Assembly (NCBI RefSeq): GCF_003031265.1
Contig: NZ_CP019966.1
Location: 310,001 to 374,000, forward strand
Source: Rhodopseudomonas palustris
GTDB taxonomy: Bacteria; Pseudomonadota; Alphaproteobacteria; Rhizobiales; Xanthobacteraceae
Direction: 5' to 3'
Length of the DNA stretch: 64,000 nucleotides
The notes under the pieces were generated by a model. The model saw nothing but the letters and a program-made list of their open reading frames with translations. It did no database searches and was not told the origin of the DNA. The position numbers and the translations under genes are program-made. Positions 29,280 to 38,839 of this stretch are shown here, in pieces. The first letter of the stretch is position 1, and every line of letters starts with the position of its first letter.

Positions 29280-29861
29280 ATGAAACGCATCATCCCGCCG
29301 CTCGACCCGCCGATGTCGCGCCGCAAGCGCAGCCTGACAGAGGACGAGCGGGCGCTGTGGGACGGCGTGGCCCGTCAGATCAAGCCGCTGCGCGGCCGAC
29401 CGCGGCCGATCAAGGTCGAGATTGCCGATCCGCAGGTCCCTGCACCGGCGATCAAGCCGGCGCCGGCGGCGCCGCCGCAACCGCTCAAGCGGGCCGCGAA
29501 ACCATCACTCCCGACCGCCCCGCCGCCGCTCGCCACGCTGGGGCGCCGCGAACGGGCGCATCTGTCGCGTGGCCGCAAGGACATCGACGCGCGGATCGAT
29601 CTGCACGGCATGACCCAGGCGCGCGCGCATCACGCGCTGCTGTATTTCCTGCAGCGCGCCAGTCATGACGGGCTCGGCTTCGTGCTGGTGATCACCGGTA
29701 AGGGCAAGAGCGGCGATACCGAACGCGGCATCCTCCGTCGCCAGGTGCCGCAGTGGCTCGCCCTCCCCGAATTCCGCGCCTATGTGGTCGGCTTCGACGA
29801 AGCCCACATCGGCCACGGCGGCGAAGGCGCGTTGTACGTGCGGGTGAGACGAGCGCGGTAG
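29280..29861 (+). CDS. Smr-domain protein
   Basis: 193-residue protein with a basic, Pro/Ala-rich N-terminal half and a C-terminal Smr domain. The domain has the signature IDLHGMTQARAHHALLYFL, the loop VLVITGKGKSG, and the ending EAHIGHGGEGALYVRVRR. Smr domains, first seen at the C terminus of MutS2, are endonucleases acting on DNA or RNA. The stand-alone form is common in alphaproteobacteria after mltA. It follows the mltA stop by 5 nt. Confidence 0.88.
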   Translation: MKRIIPPLDPPMSRRKRSLTEDERALWDGVARQIKPLRGRPRPIKVEIADPQVPAPAIKPAPAAPPQPLKRAAKPSLPTAPPPLATLGRRERAHLSRGRKDIDARIDLHGMTQARAHHALLYFLQRASHDGLGFVLVITGKGKSGDTERGILRRQVPQWLALPEFRAYVVGFDEAHIGHGGEGALYVRVRRAR

Positions 29862-29884
29862 TCGAACTTCGTCGCCACCATGCC

Positions 29885-29984
29885 GTCATCGCCCGCGAAG
29901 GCGGGCGATCCAGTATTCCGAGCCTCTATTAGTTAGCAGCTACGCCCTGCAATATTGGGTCGCCCGGACAAGCCGGGCGATGAC
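29885..29984. repeat. Mosaic palindromic repeat (GTCAT...ATGAC)
   Basis: A 100-nt element starting GTCATCGCCCGC and ending GCCGGGCGATGAC. Each half is its own hairpin: ATCGCCCGC / GCGGGCGAT on the left and TCGCCCGG / CCGGGCGA on the right. The middle contains CCAGTATTCC / AATATTGGG, partly complementary. Same architecture as the elements at 30041 and 37604. Confidence 0.75.
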
Positions 29985-30040
29985 GTGGTCGGGTGGGGCG
30001 AGGACAGTTATTACTTGCAGCGCATCATACATAAAAATTC

Positions 30041-30115
30041 GTCATTGCCGGGCTTGACCCGGCAATCCATCATCTTTCGAAAGAGATGGATGCGCGGGTC
30101 AAGCCCGCGCATGAC
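30041..30115. repeat. Mosaic palindromic repeat (GTCAT...ATGAC)
   Basis: 75-nt element with three stacked hairpins: ATTGCCGGG / CCCGGCAAT (30044-30066), the palindrome TCTTTCGAAAGA (30072-30083) with flanking CCATC/GATGG, and ATGCGCGGG / CCCGCGCAT (30090-30112). Outer ends GTCAT and ATGAC are inverted. Could fold as a cruciform in DNA or a multi-stem RNA. Confidence 0.8.
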
Positions 30116-30166
30116 GTTTGTTGGCGTAGCTGCGGTCGGTGAACAAACGAAGTGCCTTATGGCCAA

Positions 30167-31468
30167 CTACAAAATAAACCGGCTCAGATCCGTGTTCTTC
30201 GCCAGATCGCCGACGTTTTTCTGGACGTAGTCGGCGTCGATGCGGATGGTTTCGCCGCCGCGGTCGGGGGCGACGAAGGAGATCTCGTCGAGCACGCGTT
30301 CCATCACGGTCTGCAGCCGGCGCGCGCCGATGTTTTCGACGGTGGAGTTCACCGCGACCGCGACATCGGCCAGCGCGTCGATGGCGTCGTCGGAGAAGTC
30401 CAGCGTCACGCCCTCGGTCTTCATCAGCGCCACATACTGCTTAATCAGCGACGCCTCCGGCTCGGTCAGGATCCGGCGCATGTCGTCGCGGCTCAGCGCG
30501 TTGAGCTCGACGCGGATCGGCAGTCGGCCCTGCAGTTCGGGCAGCAGGTCGGAGGGCTTGGCGATGTGGAACGCGCCAGAGGCAATGAACAGGATGTGCT
30601 CGGTCTTCACCGCGCCGTGCTTGGTCGACACCGTGGTGCCTTCGATCAGCGGCAACAGATCGCGCTGCACGCCTTCGCGCGAGACTTCACCGCCGCTGCG
30701 ACCGTCGCGCACGCAGATCTTGTCGATCTCGTCCAGGAACACGATGCCGTTGTTCTCGACCGCGGCGATGGCTTCCTGCACCAGCTGATCGGTGTCGAGC
30801 AGCTTGTCGGCTTCTTCGTTGACCAGGATCTCGTGTGAGTCGGCCACCGTCAGCCGCCGCTTCTTGGTGCGGCCGCCCATCTTGCCGAAGATGTCGCCGA
30901 GCGAGACCGCGCCGATCTGCGCGCCCGGCATGCCGGGGATTTCGAACATCGGCGAGCCTGACCCGGCCTGGGTCTCGATCTCGATTTCCTTGTCGTTGAG
31001 CTCGCCGCCCCGCAGCTTCTTGCGGAACGAGTCCCGCGTCGCCGGACCCGAGCCGGGCCCGACCAGCGCATCGAGCACGCGTTCTTCGGCGGCGACCTGG
31101 GCGCGGGCCTGTACGTCCTTGCGCTTCTTCTCGCGCACCTGCGCGATCGCGACCTCGACCAGATCGCGGATGATCTGTTCGACGTCGCGGCCGACATAGC
31201 CGACCTCGGTGAACTTGGTCGCCTCGACCTTGAGGAACGGTGCGCCGGCGAGCTTCGCGAGCCGCCGCGCGATCTCGGTTTTGCCGACGCCGGTCGGGCC
31301 GATCATCAGGATGTTTTTCGGCAGCACTTCTTCGCGCAAGGACCCTTCGAGTTGCAGCCGACGCCAGCGGTTGCGTAGCGCGATGGCGACCGCGCGCTTG
31401 GCGTCGGCCTGGCCGACGATGAAGCGGTCGAGTTCGGAGACGATTTCACGGGGGGAAAAGTCGGTCAT
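30167..31468 (-). CDS. hslU: ATP-dependent protease ATPase subunit HslU
   Basis: AAA+ unfoldase of the HslVU protease, 433 residues. N-terminal [25 protein letters not shown], Walker A GPTGVGKT at 57-64, the pore motif GYVGRDVE, the intermediate (I) domain rich in Arg/Lys, Walker [11 protein letters not shown], sensor regions ending in [15 protein letters not shown], and the C-terminal tail that docks into HslV (ending DLSRFIL). The start at 31468 (MTDFSPREI) is the family N terminus. It is separated from hslV by a DUF2585 gene on the same strand. Confidence 0.97.
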   Translation of the reverse strand: MTDFSPREIVSELDRFIVGQADAKRAVAIALRNRWRRLQLEGSLREEVLPKNILMIGPTGVGKTEIARRLAKLAGAPFLKVEATKFTEVGYVGRDVEQIIRDLVEVAIAQVREKKRKDVQARAQVAAEERVLDALVGPGSGPATRDSFRKKLRGGELNDKEIEIETQAGSGSPMFEIPGMPGAQIGAVSLGDIFGKMGGRTKKRRLTVADSHEILVNEEADKLLDTDQLVQEAIAAVENNGIVFLDEIDKICVRDGRSGGEVSREGVQRDLLPLIEGTTVSTKHGAVKTEHILFIASGAFHIAKPSDLLPELQGRLPIRVELNALSRDDMRRILTEPEASLIKQYVALMKTEGVTLDFSDDAIDALADVAVAVNSTVENIGARRLQTVMERVLDEISFVAPDRGGETIRIDADYVQKNVGDLAKNTDLSRFIL

Positions 31469-31509
31469 GGGGCCTACGTAAGGTCGGTCGAACGAGGGAA
31501 CAAGCGGGG

Positions 31510-32121
31510 TCAGATGATCGGCGGTCCTGCCTGCCATTGCCGGATGGCATCGAACGGATGAATCAGCATGATCACGTTGAGGGTCAGATTGTCGCGGATG
31601 TGCAAACCGACCAGCACTTCGAACAGCACCGCGATCGCGACGGTGGCGGCGATCGGCAGCCAGCGTGCGAGCAGGAATCCAAAGATCATCGCAAGCGTAT
31701 CGGCGACCGAATTGACGATGCTGTCGCCGTAGTAATCAAGCGAGATCGTGCCGGCGCGGTAGCGCTCGATGATGAAGCTCGAATTCTCCGCCAGCTCCCA
31801 GCCGCCTTCGATCAGTGTCGCCACGATCAGCCGCGCGGTCCACGACCAGCGCCGCAGCAGCAGCCACGTGCCGGCATAGAACAGGAAGCCGTGGATGATG
31901 TGCGAGAACGTGTACCAGTCGGTGAGATGCTGCGAGTTCTCCGAACTCTGCACCAAGCCGTGCCACAGCTTGACGGTGCCGCAGGTGCAGATCGGCACCC
32001 GTCCCATCGCAAACAGCGCAGTCGCCTGGACGGCAAGCAGAGCCAGGACGACGGCCAGTGCCCAGCGGACCGGCAGGCCGGTCGCTGACGACATCGGCCG
32101 TTCGGCCCCGGCCGCGCTCAT
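31510..32121 (-). CDS. DUF2585 membrane protein between hslV and hslU
   Basis: 203-residue protein with at least four hydrophobic segments, including [21 protein letters not shown] at the N terminus and [18 protein letters not shown] near the end. It also has a conserved [11 protein letters not shown] segment (two cysteines), [20 protein letters not shown] and [15 protein letters not shown]. The family is uncharacterised. The ATG at 32121 overlaps the hslV stop in ATGA form, so it is translated together with hslV. The ATG at 32094 is the alternative. A role tied to HslVU is only inferred from position. Confidence 0.82.
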
Positions 32122-32687
32122 GCGGTCAGCGTCTCGAGCGTGAGATTGCCGTTGGTGTAGACGCAGATGTCGGCGGCGATGCCGAGCGACTTTCGCACGA
32201 TGGTCTCGGCGTCCTGATCGGTGTCGATCAGCGCGCGGGCGGCGGCCAGCGCATAATTGCCGCCGGAGCCGATCGCCATCACGCCGGCTTCGGGCTCGAG
32301 CACGTCGCCGGTGCCGGTCAGCACCAGCGACACATCCTTGTCGGCCACGATCATCATTGCTTCCAGCCGGCGCAGATAGCGGTCGGTGCGCCAATCCTTG
32401 GCGAGTTCGACCGCCGCGCGGGTGAGCTGGCCGGGGTACTGCTCGAGCTTGGCTTCGAGCCGCTCGAACAGCGTGAAAGCGTCGGCGGTGGCTCCGGCGA
32501 AGCCGCCGATCACGTCGCCCTTGCCGAGCTTGCGAACTTTCTTGGCGTTGGCCTTGATCACGGTCTGTCCGATCGAGACTTGGCCGTCGCCGCCGATCAC
32601 GACCTTGCCGCCCTTACGCACGGTCAGAATGGTGGTGCCGTGCCAGACCGGGGGGCCGGCGTCTGCCGAAGAGCTATGAGGTGCCAT
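32118..32687 (-). CDS. hslV: ATP-dependent protease proteolytic subunit HslV
   Basis: 189-residue threonine protease that forms the double-ring core of HslVU. The catalytic threonine is within [21 protein letters not shown], so a short propeptide of about 17 residues would be removed. Conserved [29 protein letters not shown] and [19 protein letters not shown] confirm the family. It is first in the unit hslV-DUF2585-hslU. A possible heat-shock promoter lies upstream. Confidence 0.96.
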
Positions 32688-32706
32688 GGAGTTCCTTTCG
32701 CGAGCG

Positions 32707-32738
32707 CTGATCTAGGCACGGCCGGGCGGCGATGCAAT
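32707..32738 (-). promoter_or_regulatory. Possible RpoH-type promoter upstream of hslV
   Basis: On the minus strand ATTG (32738-32735) is followed after 18 nt by CCTAGATCAG (32716-32707). This is one mismatch in each half from CTTG-N16-18-CYTATNTNNG, the alphaproteobacterial heat-shock consensus. It lies about 20 nt before the hslV start. Weak on its own; supported by HslVU being a heat-shock protease. Confidence 0.35.
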
Positions 32739-32874
32739 TGCTCTCCGGGAGGCCGCCGGAGCGGCCAATCCGCTCACCATAGGACGAAGATCGGCCCCGC
32801 TCCGCAGCTGGCGCAGTAGCGAAGGTGTCACCGGCCTGTTAAAAGACCGGCGTTTTTACCGGAGAGCCCGCTTC

Positions 32875-33468
32875 ATGCGCACGGCGACGATCAAGCGCAA
32901 GACCAAGGAGACCGACATCGAGGTCACGGTCGACCTCGACGGCACCGGTGTGGCCAACGCCGCCACCGGGATCGGCTTCTTCGACCATATGCTCGATCTG
33001 CTCGCCAAGCATTCGCGGATCGACATCACCGTCAAGGCGGTGGGCGACCTCCATGTCGACTTCCACCACACCACCGAGGACGTCGGCATCGCGCTCGGCC
33101 AGGCGGTCAAGCAGGCGCTCGGCAATATGGCGGGCATCAGCCGCTATGCCAGCATCTTCATGCCGATGGACGAGACCCTGACCCGGGTCGTGGTCGACGT
33201 CTCGGGCCGCCCGTTCCTGGTGTTCAAGGCGGACTTCCCGCGCGACAAGATCGGCGAATTCGACACCGAGCTGGTGCGGGAGTGGTTTCAGGCCTTCGCC
33301 ATGAACGCGGGCGTGACTCTGCACGTCGAGACCCTATATGGCGAGAACAGCCATCACATCGCCGAATCCTGCTTCAAGGGATTGGCCCGGGCGCTGCGCG
33401 CGGCGGTCGCGATCGATCCCAAGACGGCCGGTGAAGTGCCCTCGACCAAGGGGCAGCTCGGCGGCTAA
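32875..33468 (+). CDS. hisB: Imidazoleglycerol-phosphate dehydratase
   Basis: Sixth step of histidine synthesis: dehydration of imidazoleglycerol phosphate. 197 residues, monofunctional (no fused phosphatase). Mn-binding histidine clusters are visible: [30 protein letters not shown], and [19 protein letters not shown]. The start at 32875 ([13 protein letters not shown]) matches the family. It is the first gene of hisB-DUF2628-hisH-hisA-hisF-hisE on the plus strand and is divergent from hslV. Confidence 0.97.
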   Translation: MRTATIKRKTKETDIEVTVDLDGTGVANAATGIGFFDHMLDLLAKHSRIDITVKAVGDLHVDFHHTTEDVGIALGQAVKQALGNMAGISRYASIFMPMDETLTRVVVDVSGRPFLVFKADFPRDKIGEFDTELVREWFQAFAMNAGVTLHVETLYGENSHHIAESCFKGLARALRAAVAIDPKTAGEVPSTKGQLGG

Positions 33469-33495
33469 TCGCCGTCGGGCGGCGGAGACAAGTCC

Positions 33496-34017
33496 ATGCC
33501 GGTGTTCACTGTTCATGCCCCGCGGGCGGACGACGACGAGCTGCAGCAGGCTGCGCCCGATCAATTCCGCTTTGTCCGTGATGGCTTTTACGTCTGGGCT
33601 TTCGTGTTCGGCCCGTTCTGGCTGCTGTACCGCCGGCTCTGGCTGGCGACGCTCGGCTATGTGGTGGTGATCGCCGTCTCCGCGGTCGCGCTCACGGCGC
33701 TGCATGCCGGAAGCGGCACCCGGTTCGTGGTCGCACTGCTGCTTGCCAGCCTGCTCGGGCTCGAGGCTGGCAGCCTGTGGCGCTGGACCCTGGCCCGCCG
33801 CGGCTGGCAGTCCGTTGGCGTCGCGGTCGGCGAGGACCGCGAGATCGCCGAACGGCGGTTCTTCGATCGCTGGGTCGCAGGCCAGCCGCAACCGGTCAGC
33901 TTCACCCTTCCGGTCGACCGCGGCTCGCCGCCGCCGGCGCGCAGCATTCCGCTGCCCGCGTCGTCGATCCATGGCGACATCTTCGGCTCGTTCCCGAATC
34001 CCGGAGGCTCGCGATGA
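33496..34017 (+). CDS. DUF2628 membrane protein in the his operon
   Basis: 173-residue protein of the DUF2628 family. The N-terminal half has [37 protein letters not shown] and two or three hydrophobic segments (about residues 35-50, 55-75, 77-95); the C-terminal half is soluble. Function is unknown. Its TGA overlaps the hisH ATG (ATGA), and it starts 27 nt after hisB, so it is co-expressed with histidine genes. Nothing in the sequence suggests a histidine enzyme. Confidence 0.8.
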   Translation: MPVFTVHAPRADDDELQQAAPDQFRFVRDGFYVWAFVFGPFWLLYRRLWLATLGYVVVIAVSAVALTALHAGSGTRFVVALLLASLLGLEAGSLWRWTLARRGWQSVGVAVGEDREIAERRFFDRWVAGQPQPVSFTLPVDRGSPPPARSIPLPASSIHGDIFGSFPNPGGSR

Positions 34018-34664
34018 GCGTCGCGATCATCGACTACGGCTCCGGCAACCTGCACTCGGCGGCGAAAGCGTTCGAGCGCGCGGCGCGGAGCATGGAAAAC
34101 CCCGAACCGATCCTGGTGACCCGCGATCCGGACCAGGTGTTCCGGGCCGACCGAGTCGTCCTGCCGGGCGTTGGCGCCTTCGCCGATTGCCGCAAGGGAC
34201 TGGATTCGATCGACGGTATGGTCCAGGCGCTGAACGAGACGGTGCGGGTCAAGGCCCGGCCGTTCTTCGGCATTTGCGTCGGCATGCAGCTGATGGCGAC
34301 GCGCGGCAAGGAGCACGTCACCACCGACGGGCTCAACTGGATCGCCGGCGACGTCGTCAAGATCGCGCCCAATCGCGAGGATCTGAAGATCCCGCATATG
34401 GGCTGGAATACGCTCGATCAGATCCGCGAGCACCCTGTGCTGGACCGGCTGCCGCTTGGTTCGAAGGGCCTGCACGCCTACTTCGTGCACTCCTTCCACC
34501 TCGCCGCCGAGCATGAAGGCGATGTGCTGGCGCGCGCCGATTACGGCGGGCCGGTCACGGCCGTGGTCGGCAAGGACACCGCGATCGGTACTCAGTTTCA
34601 CCCCGAGAAGAGTCAGCGCTTCGGCCTGGCGCTGATCTCGAACTTTTTGAAGTGGAAGCCGTGA
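34014..34664 (+). CDS. hisH: Imidazole glycerol phosphate synthase glutaminase HisH
   Basis: Class I glutamine amidotransferase, 216 residues, that feeds ammonia to HisF. N-terminal [21 protein letters not shown], the nucleophile Cys in [11 protein letters not shown], and the catalytic His-Glu in TQFHPEKSQ complete the triad. The ATG at 34014 overlaps the preceding stop (ATGA) and the TGA overlaps the hisA GTG (GTGA). The longer in-frame reading from 33777 lies inside the DUF2628 gene and is rejected. Confidence 0.96.
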   Translation: MSVAIIDYGSGNLHSAAKAFERAARSMENPEPILVTRDPDQVFRADRVVLPGVGAFADCRKGLDSIDGMVQALNETVRVKARPFFGICVGMQLMATRGKEHVTTDGLNWIAGDVVKIAPNREDLKIPHMGWNTLDQIREHPVLDRLPLGSKGLHAYFVHSFHLAAEHEGDVLARADYGGPVTAVVGKDTAIGTQFHPEKSQRFGLALISNFLKWKP

Positions 34665-35398
34665 TTCTCTTCCCCGCGATTGATCTCAAGAACGGCCAGT
34701 GCGTGCGGCTCGAACAGGGCGACATGGCGCGCGCCACGGTGTTCAATCTCGATCCCGCCGCGCAGGCGCAGAGCTTTGCGGCTCAAGGCTTTCAGTACCT
34801 GCACGTGGTCGATCTCGACGGCGCCTTCGCCGGCAAGCCGATGAACGCCCAGGCGGTCGAAGCGATGCTGAAGGTGGTCAAGATGCCGGTGCAGCTCGGC
34901 GGCGGCATCCGCGACCTCAAGACCATCGAAGCCTGGCTGTCCAAGGGCATCGCCCGCGTCATCATCGGCACCGCCGCGGTGCGCGATCCGGCGCTGGTGA
35001 AGGACGCCGCCAAGGCCTTTCCGGGCCGCGTCGCCGTCGGTCTCGACGCCCGCGACGGCAAGGTCGCGGTCGAGGGCTGGGCGGAGAGCTCACAGGTCAC
35101 CGCGCTGGATATCGCGCAACGCTTCGAAGACGCCGGCGTGGCCGCCATCATCTTCACCGACATCGCCCGCGACGGCCTGCTCAAGGGCATCAACTGGGAC
35201 GCCACCATTGCGCTCGCCGAGGCGATTTCGATTCCGGTGATTGCCTCCGGCGGCCTCGCCTCGATCGAAGACGTCAAGACGCTGCTCAGCCCGCGCGCCA
35301 AAAAGCTTGAAGGCGCGATCGCCGGGCGGGCGCTGTACGACGGCCGGCTCGATCCCACTGAGGCGCTGGCGCTGATCGGCGCCGCCAAGGCGGCCTAA
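34661..35398 (+). CDS. hisA: ProFAR isomerase HisA
   Basis: 245-residue TIM-barrel isomerase converting ProFAR to PRFAR. N-terminal [16 protein letters not shown] holds the catalytic Asp (AIDL), [10 protein letters not shown] forms the first phosphate loop, [12 protein letters not shown] carries the second catalytic Asp, and [13 protein letters not shown] the second phosphate loop. I chose the GTG at 34661 because the family N terminus (MILFPAIDL) begins there and because it makes a GTGA overlap with hisH. A GTG at 34652 is the alternative. Confidence 0.95.
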   Translation: MILFPAIDLKNGQCVRLEQGDMARATVFNLDPAAQAQSFAAQGFQYLHVVDLDGAFAGKPMNAQAVEAMLKVVKMPVQLGGGIRDLKTIEAWLSKGIARVIIGTAAVRDPALVKDAAKAFPGRVAVGLDARDGKVAVEGWAESSQVTALDIAQRFEDAGVAAIIFTDIARDGLLKGINWDATIALAEAISIPVIASGGLASIEDVKTLLSPRAKKLEGAIAGRALYDGRLDPTEALALIGAAKAA

Positions 35399-35408
35399 GG
35401 AGCCGGCG

Positions 35409-36176
35409 ATGTTCAAGGTCCGCGTCATTCCCTGCCTCGACGTCAAGGACGGCCGAGTCGTCAAAGGCGTCAATTTCGTCGACCTGCGCGATGCCGGAGA
35501 TCCGGTCGAGGCGGCGATCGCCTATGACGCTGCCGGCGCGGACGAACTCTGCTTTCTCGACATCACCGCCACCCATGAGAACCGCGGCATCATGCTGGAC
35601 GTGGTGCGGCGGACGGCGGAAGCCTGCTTCATGCCGGTGACGGTCGGCGGCGGCGTCCGCACCGTCGACGACATCAAGACGCTGCTGCGCAGTGGCGCCG
35701 ACAAGGTCTCGATCAACTCCGCCGCGGTGGCGCGGCGCGAATTCGTCAAGGAAGCCGCCGAGAAGTTCGGCGATCAGTGCATCGTGGTGGCGATCGACGC
35801 CAAGCGGGTGCCGGGCCGCGACCGCTGGGAGATCTTCACCCATGGCGGCCGCAAGGGCACCGGCATCGACGCGATCGAATTCGCCCAGGAAGTGGTGTCG
35901 CTCGGCGCCGGCGAGATCCTGCTGACCTCGATGGACCGCGACGGCACGAAGTCGGGCTTCGACATTCCGCTGACCCGGGCGATCGCCGACAGCGTCGGTG
36001 TCCCGGTGATCGCCTCGGGCGGCGTCGGCAATCTCGACCACCTGGTCGACGGCATCCGCGAAGGCCACGCCACCGCGGTGCTGGCGGCCTCGATCTTCCA
36101 TTTCGGTGAGTACACTATTCGTCAGGCCAAGGATCATATGGTCCAGGCCGGGCTGCCGATGCGGCTCGATCCCTAG
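35409..36176 (+). CDS. hisF: Imidazole glycerol phosphate synthase cyclase HisF
   Basis: 255-residue TIM-barrel cyclase partner of HisH. N-terminal [19 protein letters not shown] contains catalytic Asp 11. Other landmarks are [22 protein letters not shown] with the barrel strand leading to the second catalytic Asp, [14 protein letters not shown] and [12 protein letters not shown]. It starts 10 nt after hisA, with GGAG just before the ATG. Homologous to HisA, and the two probably arose by duplication. Confidence 0.97.
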   Translation: MFKVRVIPCLDVKDGRVVKGVNFVDLRDAGDPVEAAIAYDAAGADELCFLDITATHENRGIMLDVVRRTAEACFMPVTVGGGVRTVDDIKTLLRSGADKVSINSAAVARREFVKEAAEKFGDQCIVVAIDAKRVPGRDRWEIFTHGGRKGTGIDAIEFAQEVVSLGAGEILLTSMDRDGTKSGFDIPLTRAIADSVGVPVIASGGVGNLDHLVDGIREGHATAVLAASIFHFGEYTIRQAKDHMVQAGLPMRLDP

Positions 36177-36229
36177 CGTAACGCGGCGAGGGGCGGTACT
36201 CTCGCACCAAGAACCGGCAGAGTTAGCGT

Positions 36230-36553
36230 ATGGCCCGTTTCACCCTTCATGATCTCGCCGCGACGGTCGATGCCCGCGCGGCGTCCGGCGGCGAGAGCTC
36301 CTATACCAAGAAGCTGCTCGACAAGGGCCCCGAGCACTGCGCCAAGAAATTCGGCGAAGAGGCGGTCGAGATGGTGATCGCCGCGGTCGAGAACGATCGT
36401 GGCCATCTGATCTCCGAGACTGCCGACGTGCTGTTTCACATGCTGGTGCTGCTGAAGTCGCGCGGCGTGAAGCTCGAGGAAGTCGAGGCCGCGCTGGCGC
36501 AGCGCACCTCGATGTCGGGCTTGGAGGAAAAGGCGTCGCGCAAGCGCGACTGA
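36230..36553 (+). CDS. hisE: Phosphoribosyl-ATP pyrophosphohydrolase
   Basis: 107-residue all-alpha MazG-like enzyme for the second step of histidine synthesis. Motif [14 protein letters not shown], followed by [22 protein letters not shown], gives the Glu/Asp cluster that binds Mg. It is monofunctional (no HisI fusion). It follows hisF after 53 nt and completes the cluster; hisG, hisD, hisC and hisI are not in the window. Confidence 0.95.
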   Translation: MARFTLHDLAATVDARAASGGESSYTKKLLDKGPEHCAKKFGEEAVEMVIAAVENDRGHLISETADVLFHMLVLLKSRGVKLEEVEAALAQRTSMSGLEEKASRKRD

Positions 36554-36627
36554 CGGCATCGGCCGCACCGGGCGGCCGCAATAACAATAAATCCCGCCAC
36601 TCAAAACCAAGGCGAAGGGCCCGCGAG

Positions 36628-37584
36628 ATGGACGCAAGGTCGGATCTGCACCACTACAACCCGTACCGGGTGTTCTCGCGGGCGGAATGGGCGAGCATGC
36701 GTGAAGACACGCCGATGACGCTCGATGCCGCCGAGGTCGCGGCGCTCCGCTCGATGCACGACCGGCTCGATCTCAGCGAGGTCGAAGAAATCTATCTGCC
36801 GATGTCGCGGCTGTTGTCGATCCATGTCGCGGCGATGCAGCAGCTGTACTACGCGCAGCGCCGCTTCCTCGGCGTGGTCGAGCGCAAGATGCCGTTCATC
36901 ATCGGCGTCGCCGGCTCGGTGGCGGTCGGCAAGTCGACCACCGCGCGCGTGCTGCAGGCGCTGCTGGCGCGCTGGTCGCCGCGCCCGACCGTCGATCTCG
37001 TCACCACCGACGGCTTCCTGCATCCCAACGCCGTGCTGGAGCGCGCCGGGCTGATGCAGAAGAAGGGCTTTCCGGAAAGCTACGACCTGCCGGCGCTGCT
37101 CGGCTTTCTGTCCGACATCAAGTCCGGCCGCCGCAAGGTCAAAGCGCCGATCTACTCGCACCTCACCTACGACATCGTGCCGAATAAGTTCACGGTGATC
37201 GACCGCCCCGACATCCTGATCGTCGAAGGTGTCAACGTGCTGCAAACCGGCCGGCTGCCGCGCGACGGCAAGGCGGTGCCGGTGGTGTCCGACTTCTTCG
37301 ATTTCTCGGTGTATCTCGACGCCGACGAGCCGGTGCTGCGCGACTGGTACGTCCGGCGCTTCCTGGCGCTGCGCGACACCGCGTTCCACGATCCGCGGTC
37401 GTACTTCCATCGCTACGCGGTGTTGTCCGACGAAGAGGCGACCGCGACTGCGATCGCGATCTGGGAACGCACCAACTTGGCCAACCTCGAAGACAACATC
37501 CTGCCGACCCGCCCGCGCGCGACGCTGATCCTGAAGAAGGGCGCCGATCATGTGGTGGACTCGGTGGCGCTGCGAAGGTTGTAG
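36628..37584 (+). CDS. coaA: Pantothenate kinase (type I)
   Basis: First and rate-controlling step of coenzyme A synthesis. 318 residues with the P-loop GSVAVGKST at 96-104, the substrate region TTDGFLHPN and the Tyr/Arg-rich [25 protein letters not shown] is the Walker B-like strand, and [23 protein letters not shown] is typical of the bacterial PRK-like family. It starts 74 nt after hisE, as in other Rhizobiales. coaE, the last step of the same pathway, is also in the window (24745). Confidence 0.96.
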   Translation: MDARSDLHHYNPYRVFSRAEWASMREDTPMTLDAAEVAALRSMHDRLDLSEVEEIYLPMSRLLSIHVAAMQQLYYAQRRFLGVVERKMPFIIGVAGSVAVGKSTTARVLQALLARWSPRPTVDLVTTDGFLHPNAVLERAGLMQKKGFPESYDLPALLGFLSDIKSGRRKVKAPIYSHLTYDIVPNKFTVIDRPDILIVEGVNVLQTGRLPRDGKAVPVVSDFFDFSVYLDADEPVLRDWYVRRFLALRDTAFHDPRSYFHRYAVLSDEEATATAIAIWERTNLANLEDNILPTRPRATLILKKGADHVVDSVALRRL

Positions 37585-37603
37585 TCCTCGCCGGTTACTC
37601 AGC

Positions 37604-37703
37604 GTCATCCGCGGGCTTGACCCGCGGATCCATCGCGCGCAAGCGCGCGTGACGATGTGCTTTCTCGAAGACGATGGATTGCCGGGTCAAGCCCGGCAAT
37701 GAC
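37604..37703. repeat. Mosaic palindromic repeat (GTCAT...ATGAC)
   Basis: 100-nt element. Left hairpin ATCCGCGGG / CCCGCGGAT, a central GCGCGC / GCGCGC block with CCATC...GATGG arms, and right hairpin ATTGCCGGG / CCCGGCAAT. Ends GTCAT and ATGAC. The right hairpin is identical to the left hairpin of the element at 30041. It lies in the 144-nt convergent gap after coaA. Confidence 0.8.
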
Positions 37704-37728
37704 GGACGTGTCGGGTGGATGCACCCTG

Positions 37729-38679
37729 CTACGCAGCGTGCCGTGAAGCATCGGCGCCAAAATGCTCAATGTAGCGGGCGCTGATCGCCGAGACCGGCAG
37801 GATGATCAGCACGTCGGTGGTGCCGAACTGATAGTCGATCACCGCACCCTCGCCGATCGTGGCGCCGAGCCGCAGATAGCCTTTGATCAGCGGCGGCAGC
37901 TCGCGCAGCGCGGCCTTCTGGTCGATCGCGTCTTTGGGCAGCCGGTTCATCTCGACATAGCGCGACGGATGCGCGCGGGCGCGCCAAGCTTCCGGCGCCG
38001 GCGCGTAGTGATGCAGGAACGACAGCGGCAGTGCCAGGCGATCCGGATCGGTGCCGTCGAAGCTGGCGCAGCCGAGCATCACGTCGACGCCGTGCTGGCG
38101 GACGTAGGTCCAGATGCCGTGCCACAGCAGCTCGACGGTGCGCTTGTTACGATACGGCGGCAGCACGCAGGAGCGGCCGAGTTCGAGAAAGCGCAGTTCC
38201 GGGTGCCGGGTGATCAGTCCGCCGATATCGAATTCGCTCTCGGTGTAGAAACCGCCATTGCGATTGGCGACGTCCTGACGAAGCAGCCGATAGGTGCCGA
38301 CCACCGGCTGCTTGCCACTCAGCGACGGCTTGGCGGCGTGATCGACCACCAAGAGGTGATCACAGATCGGATCGAACGCGTCCTTGTCACGCCGGGCCAG
38401 CATCGTCGGCGCGTCGGCGATCGCGGTGCCGTCCTTGTAGAACACCCGGTAGCGCAGCTTCTGGGCGCGCTTGACGTCCTGCTTGGTCTGCGCGAGCCGA
38501 ACTTCGAGCGGCCCGAGGCGGCCGAGCGTCGCCGGCGACGGGCCGATCGGCTTGCCGGTCTCGGCCAGCTTGAGCGCGGGCTTGAACCAAGTAATTGCGG
38601 TTTGCGCGGCGGCGCCGGCAGTCTCCGGGCGCAGCAGTTTAATGAATTTCTTCGAACGGGCGAGATGGTCGGTGTGCAT
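37729..38679 (-). CDS. GNAT-type acyltransferase, OlsB-like
   Basis: 316-residue protein of the hemolysin-like/OlsB acyltransferase group. Visible are LRYRVFYKDGTAIAD, DHLLVVD, VVGTYRLLRQDVANRNGGFYTESEFDIGGL, FLELGRSCVLPPYRNKRTVELLWHGIW and the later LPPLIKGYLRLGATIGEGAVID. OlsB transfers a 3-hydroxyacyl chain from ACP to ornithine, the first step to ornithine lipids. No olsA is adjacent, so the substrate is inferred. The start at 38679 (MHTDHLARS) is preferred over 38796. Confidence 0.75.
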   Translation of the reverse strand: MHTDHLARSKKFIKLLRPETAGAAAQTAITWFKPALKLAETGKPIGPSPATLGRLGPLEVRLAQTKQDVKRAQKLRYRVFYKDGTAIADAPTMLARRDKDAFDPICDHLLVVDHAAKPSLSGKQPVVGTYRLLRQDVANRNGGFYTESEFDIGGLITRHPELRFLELGRSCVLPPYRNKRTVELLWHGIWTYVRQHGVDVMLGCASFDGTDPDRLALPLSFLHHYAPAPEAWRARAHPSRYVEMNRLPKDAIDQKAALRELPPLIKGYLRLGATIGEGAVIDYQFGTTDVLIILPVSAISARYIEHFGADASRHAA

Positions 38680-38839
38680 GGCGTCCTCGCGACCGCACCC
38701 GTCCCGTAACGGAATCGCCGCGGCCTGATCGCACCAACAATCATGACCGTTCAACAGCGATGTGACGCGATGATTGCCGAACGATGACATCGCCACTGAC
38801 TTTGTTGTTAGCAGCGGCGTTCGGTATTTACTTGCCGCG

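Larger units (their letters stand above)
29862..30166. other. 305-nt convergent gap with two mosaic palindromes
   Basis: Lies between the Smr-domain gene (plus) and hslU (minus). Almost all of it is two palindromic elements, 29885-29984 and 30041-30115, listed separately. I see no gene. Confidence 0.7.

Noticed and set aside
29862..30166. Repeated hairpins considered as a CRISPR array
   Set aside because: The units are palindromes of unequal length with no regular repeat-spacer spacing and no cas genes.
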